A DNA stretch of 64,000 nucleotides from Sphagnum compactum (Eukaryota > Bryophyta > Sphagnopsida > Sphagnales), in contig OZ234496.1 of the NCBI GenBank assembly GCA_965153455.1, positions 10,625,863-10,689,862 on the forward strand, written 5' to 3'. The notes beneath the pieces are model-generated. The model had not been told where the DNA came from, ran no database searches, and worked only from the letters and a program-made list of their open reading frames with translations. Positions within the stretch are counted from its first letter, which is position 1. Each line of letters starts with the position of its first letter. Of this stretch, positions 48,920 to 60,608 are shown piece after piece. The position numbers were made by a program, and so were the translations under genes.

Positions 48920-50490
48920 CAAACCATTATGACCACCAACCAGGGCTGGACATGGCGATCTATTATTTGATGTAACAAAATAAATTAGGTTTTGGATCTC
49001 CAAATCATGAGACCCAAAATCTACATTCTAATAATGATCATAAAAAAATGTAGATGAAGTACCCTTGGCCATTTAACCTGAAGTGATGATTTCAAATCTG
49101 ATCCAACCCATTCAACATGTTTTCACAACTAAATCATGAGAAAAAAAAACCAACAAGACCACCAAGGGGGTTTAAGGTGGGTTAAGAATTATTAAGCCAA
49201 AATCAAGAAGAAGAGGATGGCCAGAAGAAGAATTTGAAGCATTCAAACTAGTCATTCAAGCTAAGGTTTCCAAGTGATACCTGAACCAACAAAATCATCA
49301 AAGTTTTGGCCATTACAACCATCATATCTAGAATGAAGACCACCTAAACCAAAAAAGGCATTTGCTACTTAGGGTTAAATATTGATAGTCCATAATGCAA
49401 TTAAAAAATGTGACCAAATGGAAGGTTTAGACCATTATGACCACCAACTAAGGCTTAAAAATTTAGGCCACCACCACCATCATAGCTAAAACGACGACCA
49501 CCTAAACCACCAAATGACATATGCTACTTAGGGTTAGGGATTGATAATTTAAAATGTAATTTAAAAATGTGACCAAAACCAAGGGCCAAACCATTATGAC
49601 CACCAATGAGCAACATGTATATGATGTCCCTTAGTCATTTAACCTGAAATGATGATATAAGATCTGGGCCAACCTAATCAACATGTCTTCACAACCAAAT
49701 CATGAGAAAAAAAACCAACAAGACTAGTAAAAACCTAGTTTAAGGTTCTAGGTTGGGAACAATGCAACCAAAATTTAAAAAAGGATGATGGCTAAAAGAA
49801 GAATTTTGGAGCATTCAAACTAGTCACTCAAGCTAAAGGTTTGCATTTGACACTTGAACCAACAAAATAATAAATTTTTGGCCACCACCACCATCATATC
49901 TAGAATGAAAACCACCTAAACCAGCAAAGGCATCTACTACTTAAAGTTAGGGATTAATAGTCCAAAATGCAGTTTAAAAATGTGACCAAATGGGAGGGTT
50001 AGACCATCATGACCACCAACTAGGGCTGGACATGGGAATCTCAAATTTGATGCAACAATGTATAGGTAGGTTTTGATCACCACATCATGATAACCTGAAT
50101 GAACATAACAAGGTTTAATTAGAAAGAAATGTAAATGATCCCCTGGACATTCAACCTAAAGTGATGATATTAAATTTGATCCCACCCAATCAGCATGTCT
50201 TCACAATTAGATCATGAAAAAAAACCAACAAGACCATAGTAGGGGTTTAAAGGTTTAGGTTGGGAATGATGCAACTAGAATCAAGAAGAGGATGATGGCT
50301 AGAAGAAGATTTTGGAACATTTAGACCAATCATTCAAGTTGAAGGTATGCATCTAACATTTAAAAAAACAAAATAATAAAGTTTTGGCCACCACCACCAT
50401 CATACTTGGAATGAAAACCACTTGGACCAGCAAAGGCATCTGTTACTTAAGGTTAGGGACAGATAGTCCAAAATTTAGTAAAAGGCCATG
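48920..50490. repeat. Tandem array of a roughly 510-565 bp unit
   Basis: Landmarks recur in the same order. CCTGAAGTGATGAT-type phrases are at 49077, 49644 and 50156. GACCACCAACYAGGGCTGGACATGG is at 48931 and 50013, with eroded forms at 49440 and 49600. ATCATGAGAAAAAAAACCAACAAGAC recurs at 49134, 49702 and 50212. CCACCACCACCATCATA recurs at 49478, 49884 and 50388. There are about three full units and one internally deleted one. On the minus strand parts read like a Gly-rich coding text (RYDGGGG), so the unit may include an old exon. Confidence 0.8.
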
Positions 50491-50965
50491 GCTCTCACAT
50501 AAAATCTTTTGGACCTTAGGCTCTACAAGATCCAAAGTTTTGGAGGTTTCAAGCCATGGTCAACGAGTTCTAGGGTTGAAGAATGCTCATGAAATGCAAG
50601 TTTTAAAGGATCCAAATCTTGAAATTTCTTTAGTGATTGGGCAAGCCATGAAGAGGTTAAGGTTTGTAGAAGTTTGCGAAGTTTGAGAGCAAACACACAA
50701 ACCGAATGAGCAAACATCGAAAGTGGCCACAATGAGAGCAAAAATGTCTACCATAGAGTGAGGTCTTCTAGGCTATAATCGTAAAAAAATTTGTCCTCAT
50801 CATAACTATTTGATATGAAGATCATGGTTGCAACTAAAACTATGCTTCACCTGGAAAAAACGTTGAAATCAAATTGTTGGTGTTCTTGCTGCAAAGTCGA
50901 ACATAGGATGGACAATCAACGATGCAAGCTCATTTCTTCCATGATGCACTTCTTCGTGGATGTTT

Positions 50966-51222
50966 ACAATGCAACTTCTCTCCTTTGGCGCATGTTTCCA
51001 CAATGTCAAACCCTTCCCCAAGCAACTTCCCTCCCTCGGCACCTATTTCCGCAGTGTTAAACCCCTTCTCCATGCAACCTCCCTCCTTCGGCACCTATTT
51101 CCGCAATGCTAAACCCCTTCTCCAAGCAGCTCCCTGGGTGCCTATTTCCACAATGCTCAACCCCTTTTCCAGCCGTGGTGTTCTTTCTTGGCGCTTGTTT
51201 GCACAATGTTAAACCCTTCGAC
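50966..51222. repeat. Minisatellite, about five copies of a 47-53 bp unit
   Basis: CAATG or CAGTG followed by TYAAACCCCTT, TCCAAGCAAC, TCCCTC and GGCACCTATTTCC recurs at 51001, 51052, 51104, 51151 and 51204. It is much richer in G and C than its flanks. Confidence 0.88.
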
Positions 51223-51429
51223 CTCAAAGAACCCTTAAGAAACATAAGCAAAAGAATGGGTTGAGAACCAAATGCGCTGGGCAGAGCAACTCGACAGTTA
51301 ATGATGAAAAACCAGTTTCACCCTCCCCCCCTCGGGCCCTTTGTAACTTTTTGGTGCCAAGTTGGGCATTATGACACAAGCTTCTGGTGCCGAGTTTGCC
51401 GGACTTTACAGATAACTTTAATGACCCTT

Positions 51430-51830
51430 TTATTGCATGTTCAAACCAGTGTTGAATAGGTACTCAGTTTGGAGGGTTAGAATCATTGGTCTTGGTTCTA
51501 GAACCAGACCTTTTTTTTTTAGTGTGGAAGAACTGGACCCAGAATTTGTGTGAAATGAAACTGGAACCAAAACTGATTTTTTTGAAAAAATAAGAAGACT
51601 AAAACCAATTAAGCTAATCTGATCGGAGGTTAACTGGCAGTTAACAACCAGTTCCAGTCCAGGTTACCAGAAGCTGGATTGGAACTGGTTCTGAATTTCC
51701 AAACTGGAACCAGAATATGTCTTTTGAAGAACCAAAACTGGAACTGTTCTAATTCATTTTTTAGAACTGGAACTGAATGTTCTTTGCAATATCAAGAACC
51801 ACTCAACACTGGTTCAAACTTCAAACTAAC
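51430..51830. repeat. Irregular GGAACTG / GGAACCA short-motif repeats
   Basis: AACTGGAACC, GGAACTGG and GAACCAGA occur more than ten times in both orientations without a fixed spacing. No coding content was recognised. Confidence 0.5.
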
Positions 51831-53200
51831 CTTCCTGGATCTAAAACTTCTCAATCTGATACATGTACTTCTTTGGAAGGAGCTCATCCATCAAATGCAC
51901 ATGTAAAATATGCATCATATTTAAGATGCCACTCACACATTGGGTCAAGCTTGAGCCAAAATCTTCTGCCCAAATCCTACAAGTACCAATGCATGTTCTC
52001 TTCACAATGGGCAGAGACAACAAGTGACAGTGGCATTCATTCACCAGGCCCATTCTCTATCTTTCATCCAAGAAAACAATATCCATGACATTGGCTTTAG
52101 GTCCTTTAGGATTGTGAATTTTCTAGAATGAAGCATACCTAATGGTTGAAGCATTATTCAGGGATGGAATTAACCATAAAGATTCAATTAGCCACATGGA
52201 TCAAATCTGACCACATAGATTATGAATCTTCTTGGATGAGACTAAGGACAAGATGAAATTGTCAATGGAGCAGAACTGTACTGGTGATCATTGAGTTATG
52301 TTCAGTCATGAAGCTAACCCTCATGTTCACCATACATACGAAACGTAATGACATGTAAAAACATTTGCGTGAAATCAACCAAAAATATGTAATTTTCCAT
52401 ATGCATGAAAGGTGATAACATGGATGAAAATGAGCCTTAATGATGAAATAGTAATATGTTAAATACAAAAATAAACACATATTGATGACCTGGAATTTTT
52501 TACCATATGGACCACATGGATGAAAGTGAAACTCGTGATTGAATTGACCAAAAGATGAAAGTGACAATCGTCTACGTGGACAAATTCCATCAACAATCAA
52601 TTAGCATTTGGTCAATTTCATCCATTAAAACAATCAAATTTTATCCATACATTAGGGTTTGATTTGTGTAATTAACATGGTCCTATTTCCTCCATGTCAT
52701 TTATCTCATTTGTTGTCAATTTTTACTTCATACTTTCATCCATGTGTACAATTGAATACCTGATAACATCACATGTGTCTTCAATATCATTCATGTCATG
52801 GGATGCGACCATATAGTCAATTTCATTCATGTCATAAAGGGCACCTCTTGCACCCATATCACATATGTAATCAATTTCATGAAGGTCATAAATTAAATCC
52901 ATGTTGTTTAATAATCATCATTGGCTATGACATTCCATGTGGTGAATTCATCCATGTCTATTTTGTGCCAAATACATTTACATGTTTTCATTTCATTCAT
53001 GCCAATAACATGGTTCAAGTTCATCCATGTTTTAAAATTCAATTGGTGAAATTAGATGCAGGAATTTTTAAAACTTCAATGGTGATCCATAAGTGCTCAC
53101 CACCAAGGAGGGTGGGCAGGCTGGTTGGCCGGCCGGGGTCATCACTTGTGGTCATACGTGAATATCATGTGCAATAATGGACCAATATTCTTGCACCAAT
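51831..53200. repeat. Degenerate TTCATCCATGT-type repeat field
   Basis: Between 52130 and 52600 the motif ATGGATGAAA and its variants recur on the plus strand. From 52600 to 53030 the complement (TTTCATCCAT, TCAATTTCATTCATGTCA) recurs every 40-60 bases, so the two halves are roughly inverted around 52600. No gene was seen. Confidence 0.4.
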
Positions 53201-53230
53201 AGTTTAGGGTTTAGGGTTTAGGGTTTAAAC
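53200..53230 (+). repeat. Short perfect telomere repeat
   Basis: Three consecutive units of TTTAGGG followed by TTTAAAC. This is an isolated interstitial telomere-like tract. Confidence 0.85.
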
Positions 53231-55481
53231 GAATTAACTGGGACCAAAACTAGTTTTTTCACCAATTTTGGTGATAAACTGAGTTTCATTCCCTCTTTCT
53301 TTTTTCCCGAGGGGCGCCACTGCTGCTACACATATTTTCGCAGCTCCTACCTATACACCAATACTCTCAAACCTTGTGCATTAAATGCTGAGTTTCAACA
53401 TTTCATCTCGAGATTTAATAAAATTTTCTTACTTTGGCAATACCGCTCAAAGAGAGGATAGGGGGCCGGGGGTTCAAAAAGAGTGACTTTATGGGTAACT
53501 TTACTATCTTAAATCAGACCTTGGAATCAAATATTTGCAATATTTGCTAACCTTCATTAATTTTATTGTATTATTTTTGGTCTTCATTATGACCAACCAC
53601 TTGGCCATTAGAGATCCTTGCCAAAAATCCTCACAAATCTTTGAACTATGACAATTGGCATATTGTCCCTACATACTGAACTATACATCAAACAAGATGT
53701 CCTTGCCTGCAAATTCCCACTTTCATATTGTATTCACTATGGATTAAGTTCTTGCAGGCATTTTTGATGGACCCTATTTCTGGAACCTTCTTGTTGTTTG
53801 TATTTCGTCAATGCTTTCCATTCAACTCCAGTGCAAAATCCACCTCAAGAGTCTTAGATTTTCACATTGCCACCAACCTCATTTGCTGCAATTATGGGTG
53901 TTTGTAGACTGTGTGTTTTAGAACAATATTCATCATTGGATGCTCATAGCTTCTTCACAAATGCCATCATGCTCGGATTTTTCAAATTATGTTTCATGAT
54001 ATTTTTTTGTTTGGTTTCATTTTTATCCATTGCCTTGTTTTCCAAAGCTCAAAGCAAATTTTCATGTAGAAGGAAAGTTTGAACTCATCATCTTAATTGA
54101 TGATTTAAGAGTTTCTCATGTGACAAAAAAATGCTTTTGTGCCATGTTTGGGTTCTGACTTGGTTATGTGCATGTCTCCAAAGATGTTGCTTATGCTACA
54201 ATTATGAATTCCATATATCAAGTTCCTTTCTCGAAAACACAGAAATTGCATTAGATGGTCAATATTGGCAAGTATAAGATTATTGGCGAAAACTTCCAAA
54301 AAATTCCCATGATACCATCCTCACAATAGGGACTACTACATTTATTGCTAACAAAACCTCACATGGTATCAAGGTGAAGCAAAAATTGAATGCTTAAATT
54401 GGAAAGGAGGAATCATCTTTGCCAAATCGAAATCAACATTCATTGATTTATGTGATTTCTTTTTGACAAACATGGGATGTTGTCTCCTTTGCATAATACA
54501 TGTCAATGCCCCTATGCCTTGGCTTTCCACCTCTCAAAATGGAAATGAATTCTTTATTGAAGTGTCAACCCTACATACTTCATCAAATTATTACATTAGT
54601 ATAACACGTGTCTCAATAAACACCACATATTTTATATTGTAAAGGATGGAACCACAAAATTTACCTCACAATGTCATGAGCCATTGTGTATTATTGTAGG
54701 AAAATTCATATTTTGTTATTTAATGATGAATAATAGTAGACACAAGAACAACTACTAAGAATTGCATCCAAGTTAAACATACAAAATGTGGATGACAATT
54801 ATTGTTGCAACAATTGTCTTCCTCATATGGGTCATAGGTGTAGGTGGGAAATTGAACGTCATGTAAAAGTTTAATCATTGATGTCTTTTTGGCAGTTATA
54901 ACATCAAGTTCATTTATGTAAACCCCTTTCCTTCCAATTTTGTTGCCCTTTGAAAACACCTTTTTGTGCATTGATTCAATTAAAACAAAAATTGGAAGTT
55001 GGGGCACTTTGTTTTTTGCATGTATTAAATTATGTGAAAAATCAACATATTAACTTTGAATGGTTGTACAACATGATTTGAAAGTAAAACTTCGATATAA
55101 GCTTTCCTTTTGTTGGTTTTTCTTGTAAAAAAAAACCACAAAACAATGTAGTTTTCATTTGGTTCCACATCTTGAGCAAATGCACCAAATGTTATTGTGA
55201 TTCAACTAGGCTTGTTCATCTTTTGGGAAATTCATAAAACATTTCCTATTGATGATGTTTGAACTTGTTGTAAGAGGCTAACCATTTACACAATGAATTG
55301 TTTTTTTATTATTATCCTTTTGCTCAAATATCTAATAGTTTGACATTTCTTGTTGATGGTTACACAATGCAAAAATGAAAGAAAATTAAGAAAACTCAAC
55401 AAGTGCAAAATTTGTGTTCAAACATGAAACTAGATGAATGGCTAAAGGAGAATGTGAAAGAAGTAAGTATGCTAAAGGATA
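53231..55481. other. Intergenic DNA, no recognised gene
   Basis: Plus-strand frames around 53830-54640 have somewhat protein-like text but no domain I can name, and they are interrupted by stops. The minus frame at 55007-54720 has no motif. Confidence 0.4.
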
Positions 55482-57117
55482 ATGGGGAAGGGGAAGGGTT
55501 GTCGAACAAGCAAACTATCAATCAATGGTGCCCCTATTGTTAATACAGAAGAAAATGTTGCGCTAAAAGACCCAATGAAGACAAGGTTGGATGAATTAAA
55601 AGCAAGGGCTATGAAGTCTCGCATGCTACACCCTAACAAGATTTCAATTCCCCCTATATCCCTAACACCCGAACAACAATATTTTGAAAATAAGTAAGTG
55701 GGGTTCAATTCAACATGCAAGGTCCTCCTTGTAAGATTAATATTTATTTTCATTTGTGCAAGAATATTGGTCCTCTAAGACATCGTGTATTGAATACCCA
55801 TAAAAATCTCATAGTTCATTATACCATAATGTATGAATTCTTGGGTTTATATCCAAGCCTAGGGGTTAAATCTACTTATGATCAAACAATTGTTTTGAAA
55901 CAAAAAAGTAATTAACCTACTTTCATTTCTTCGGAGTCTGCAATTCCTATTAACAATCACTATTAGTAGTCAAATGTGTGTGAACATATGTTCTCCTTTG
56001 AAAATTCAAAAGCTCTTCCTAATACAATTATTTAAAGGGAGCTTTTTAATGAACACAAATAATATACTAAAACCTTGTACATTAATATGAGGCTCATAGG
56101 TTGCAAGGTAGAAAACTTATACATAAATGTCATGGTTTGCACATCCCTAAGTCGTTAGAATCAAAAGAATGTGTCAAAAGTTCCGAATTCCTATTAAAAA
56201 CTCCTTGTATTTTATGCATCTTTTGCATGGGCCACATACTAACAACATGCAAAATTTAAGTACTAATTCATTAAGGCAACTCTTCAATACAATTCAAGGG
56301 ACCAATTCAAACAATTACATTGGTCATGTTTTTTTTTAAATTAGTACACCTAGGAACAAGCCTATTATGCAAACCCAAGTGATATTTGGACCCATCTTTT
56401 TTACATAACTACTTTAATCCTTGTCCATATACTAACATGGTTAAACATTAAACTTGAAAGTTCAACAATATGACAACAACATTCTCATAAACGATATGGG
56501 GAGCTAAACTCCATGGTTTTTCTTTATATAAACTTTTCATATTTTGTTGCATAACCTAACACATTTGTCCTTTTGCATGTGATAGCAAAATTCCAAACCC
56601 AAAAAATCCAAAAGTGTTTTTTGATATCAACATAGGGGGCCAAGCTATAGGCAAGATTATTATGGAGTTATATAAGGATAGCACACCCAAGAGTGTAGAA
56701 AACTTTCGTGCACTCTGCACAGGTGAAAGAGTAACAAAATCAGGAACACAACTCCACTATAAAAACACAAAATTTCATCGAATCATCCCAAAATTCATGT
56801 GCCAAGGAGGTGATCTCAATGTTGCAAAAAATAATAGTGATGGAATATCCATCTTTGGTCAATCATTTGAAGACGAAAACTTTATTAGGAAACACTCGGG
56901 GCCAGGCATCTTATCAATGGCAAACTCTGGCCCAAACACTAATGGGTCACAATTTTTCTTATGTTTGGTGGCCACTCCATGGTTGGACAACAAGCATGTT
57001 GTGTTTGGGCAAGTGCATGAAGGATATAATGTGTTGAAAGCCATGGAGGCTGTTGGTTCCAAGAGTGGAAATGTCAAAAAATCTGTTATTATTATTGATT
57101 GTGGTCAAATTACTTGA
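55482..57117 (+). CDS. Cyclophilin (peptidyl-prolyl cis-trans isomerase) with predicted N-terminal extension
   Basis: The cyclophilin frame is intact to the stop at 57117 but lacks its own ATG: the expected start reads ATT, followed by [12 protein letters not shown]. Upstream, a 70-codon ORF from ATG 55482 ends in a perfect donor (GTAAGT at 55694). An acceptor (GCATGTGATAG) ends at 56585. Joining exons 55482-55693 and 56586-57117 keeps frame and gives 247 residues. Residues 1-72 are basic, Lys/Arg/Pro-rich and unrecognised. Residues 80-247 form the isomerase, with active-site Arg136, Phe141, Gln144, Phe195, Trp203 and His208 all present ([30 protein letters not shown]). The KSGTQLH loop at 122-128 is the plant-type insertion. 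The enzyme rotates X-Pro bonds in client proteins, usually in the cytosol or nucleus. A decayed retrocopy that lost its start codon is the main alternative. The intact frame argues against great age. Confidence 0.72.
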
Positions 57118-58139
57118 AGGGTATAAAAAGAGCATTTATTTGATATTCATTTCAATGTGATATGTGACATAACATGGAAGGAAATATATAGTTGCATGAA
57201 GCTAAAGATGAGGGAACTTGAACGTTAACATATGATTTTCTTCATATCTTGGTGAAAATACCAAGTCCCACAACCATGTTCTCGAGGTTTTATTTGTTCC
57301 ATAATATGTGAAATAACATGGAAGGAAGTAGATGCATGGAATTGCACATGAAAGTGTGTTGAAATTCAAGATATGTTCTAATTTGCTTGTTGGTTAAAAT
57401 ATCAAACCAACAAGAAACCCTATCATAATGAATTCAAAAATTTGATATGAATTCATCAAATTCATCACAATGTATCTACAACCAAAAATTTGTGTGTAGA
57501 TATAAGATTTACATGAAGGTATAATAAATTTAATCATATTTTACTAAAAGAATTTGGTTTCCAATTATTCTTTTGCATATGGAAAGAAAAATATATTTAG
57601 ATTCATTTTTAATTAAATAGTAAATTTGGAGCTTATTTTATTTGTAAATCAATGAAGGATACATTTTAACATTTGGATTAATTTACTACTAATCCTTGTG
57701 AAACCCACATGGTCATCAAGACTCCACTTATCCAATGTCTAATAGGCTACCCATTCCACAAATCATTGTTTGAAATTGTTGGAAACATGCATCCATCTAC
57801 AAGCAGTAGGCTATGTAATGCATGTAAATAAATTATTGATCATGATCATGATCAATTAATGTAATAAATAAATTATAATGTATTTAGGACATTGTTGGGG
57901 GTGCCACCTTACTGATATGGAATCAAACCTTGATTCATGCATATGAATTTAAGTGTTGGTTATGTAGAAATGTATGTTTAGCTACTACTTCATTCATGTG
58001 ATGAGGTCAAGTTTCAATACTTGCTTTTGCATCAAGTAAAAAAATATTCATGGTAGATCATAATAGCTTCATGATCGCTAGTTTTGATTAAATGTGACCT
58101 AAGTTCTACTAATCAAATCTTTCATTTATTTTTTATGAA
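57118..58139. other. Intergenic DNA, no gene seen
   Basis: The 3' flank of the cyclophilin gene. It includes a near-duplicate phrase (TGTGAAATAACATGGAAGGAA at 57308 against TGTGACATAACATGGAAGGAA at 57162) with a 146-base shift, and the GATCATGATCATGATCAAT palindromic run at 57839. Confidence 0.5.
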
Positions 58140-60326
58140 GTTTAAAATTATGGCATTTCAGCCAAATAGTGGTATGTTTGAAACTCAAAAATTGGTAAGA
58201 GCTTCAAACTACGTTGTTTGGAAATTTAGAATCAAAAATATTTTGCAAAAGCATTATTTGTGGGAATGTGTTGAAATTGATGCAATTATTTTTGTTAGAC
58301 CAATCTAGAAGGCAATCTTGTTCTTCAAGTTAATCAAACGACAACACTTGACTCATTTAGGCAAAAAAAAATGGCATAACAATCATCAACTAATTTATAG
58401 GTGATTCATTGGTTGTTCACATCATTAATGTGATAGAACCATCAGTTTGTTGGAGACTTCTATATAATATAACATGTTCAAGAAAACAACAACACTACAA
58501 GGAGAATTCTTTTGAAAAACAAATTGAATAGTTTTCACTTAGAAGAAGACAAATCGATTAGTGACTACCTCAATTAGATACAAGGGGTATTACATATATA
58601 TCAATTAACCAACATTAGCATGATAATGGCAGATGGTGAATTGATCACTCAAATTTTGTCCACATTTCTAGATAGTTGGGAAGTTCTTGCTAGTAGTCTA
58701 ACATACACAATTCCAATGTTTTATTTTATTAAATTGATAGCAATGATGTTTTAAAAAAAGTTGCATCGTCAAATTAAATACACTCACAAAGTTTAGCATG
58801 AAGGTCTAAATGTCAATCATTATAGCAAATAAAATAATCAGTGCTCATAAAAGTCCTTTGGGCATGGTCATCCCCATGGCAATTGCAGCAGACGCCCAAA
58901 GCCAATGCAATCCCAATGCAAATTTCTAGCTTAGTAGTTTGATGGAAATCAAAGCACTCATCAACATGGTCACATGGCAAATCATTGTAACATGTGTGAG
59001 TGTCATGAATTAGCAAAATAATTGTGCAAGTAAATTATGTTGCAAAAGTAAGGTGGTTTAATGAAGTGGTCATAATGCATTGGACATTATAATTAAAAAT
59101 GTAGCATCCAAGACAATCATCAAAGGGTAATTGCAAGCTAGAATGGACCAAAAACAACATTATAGGATTCCATAAAAGTTTTTTTTTATAGTGTATTTTA
59201 TTAATGACAAATGTGACATTGTTGTCCATGCCTAAAACACATCTAATTTTCAAACATTGACCTAGGGCCACTATTTTTCTTATGTATATAATCATTATTC
59301 ATTAAAAGAAATTTAAACAATTTCATTCTCATGTCAAAATGGACTTTACATAACTAATGTCTTGTGTGATTTTCAAAAGTCCATTAAACTACATAAACCA
59401 TGTTATGAAATGTCTTGGAACCTTACATTTATGGTTCATCAAAATGTCATTGAATTCTGAAAAAATATAAATTAATGTTGGGTTAAAACCTATAACTAAG
59501 AGCCAAACTTGGATTACTTTGCAAAAGGACTACACATATTTTTTCCCCCAAAAACCCTTTTACATGCAAATGAATTTTTGAATGAAATTTTTTGTAACTT
59601 GTTTTTAAAAATATTTAAATGTTCCCCAATGCATCACTTTTTTTTTGTTAGTCATTATTGAATAATATGGATTTTTTAAAGTGTGCAGATTCCTTACATA
59701 TTCAATGTTTCATCTTGAAAAATGATCAAAATTTTAGTCATCAGCAAAAGTTAAAATTTCAGGTTTTTTAGTTTTATTATACTCTAAGCTATAACTTTTC
59801 TTTATACATCATGTACATTATAACCCCTTCATATGTGGTAAAGGACTTTTGAAACTCTGAAATTCTGAAGCAATTTTGAAACATTATTTGAATTTTTAAA
59901 GTCTTAGAATTCCACATTTTTAAAACTATGAATGCTTTTCGAGTGTGATTAATATGTTCTTATCATCTATATTTTTTCCAATTATTATTTTTTGATTATA
60001 TGAATCCTTTTGATAGTCTTTTGCAAAATTGACTCCATTTGACGCAGTAGGTGTACATTTTCAAACATCATAAATTAAAACCAAACTTAAACTGGATCAA
60101 ATGAACTTTTACTCTAAGTTCCTTAACATTCATATGAGGGAAAAAGGAATAACTTTCCATGAGTACTATGATTTTAAATGGTAATAAAAAAAATTTTGAT
60201 TTTTTTTTATAGATGTTTGATTTTGATTGATATGTCTAACATCTAACACCATTTTTGACTCCTAGTGATGTGTTTTGACCTTGTTGTTCATTTCTGATTT
60301 TATAGATGAAAAAGTCCCCTAAAGAT

Positions 60327-60343
60327 TGTGTGTGTGTGTGTGT
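60327..60343 (+). repeat. TG dinucleotide microsatellite
   Basis: Eight TG units lie inside the copia relic. Confidence 0.9.
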
Positions 60344-60570
60344 ATTTTCATATATTAATAACTATATTTATTCAATGTATTGAAATTGAGTCTTAATATA
60401 TGTGTGCACAAATTTATCATCTAGGCATTTGAACTTGAAGGGGTGCAGAAAAAATTGCCCTTGTACATGATTTTATGGACATTCTAATTTGCAATTATCT
60501 CAAAACAATTGGTGGGTGTTTTTTAACTCCCGTTAAAAAAGAAAATGTGTTGTTAGACTTTGATGAGCCA

Positions 60571-60578
<8 letters not shown>

Positions 60579-60607
<29 letters not shown>
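60579..60607 (+). repeat. TG dinucleotide microsatellite, longer
   Basis: About fourteen TG units follow ATATATA, 250 bp after the other TG run. It reads as a run of Cys-Val in one frame, which is a chance effect. Confidence 0.9.

Positions 60608-60608
<1 letters not shown>

Noticed and set aside
56614-56616. Cyclophilin starting at 56614
   Set aside because: The codon is GTG, and coding similarity (PNPKNPK) extends upstream. No ATG exists in that exon.
57837-57858. GATCATGATCATGATC as a possible regulatory palindrome
   Set aside because: A simple-sequence run in AT-rich DNA with no gene close enough to link it to.
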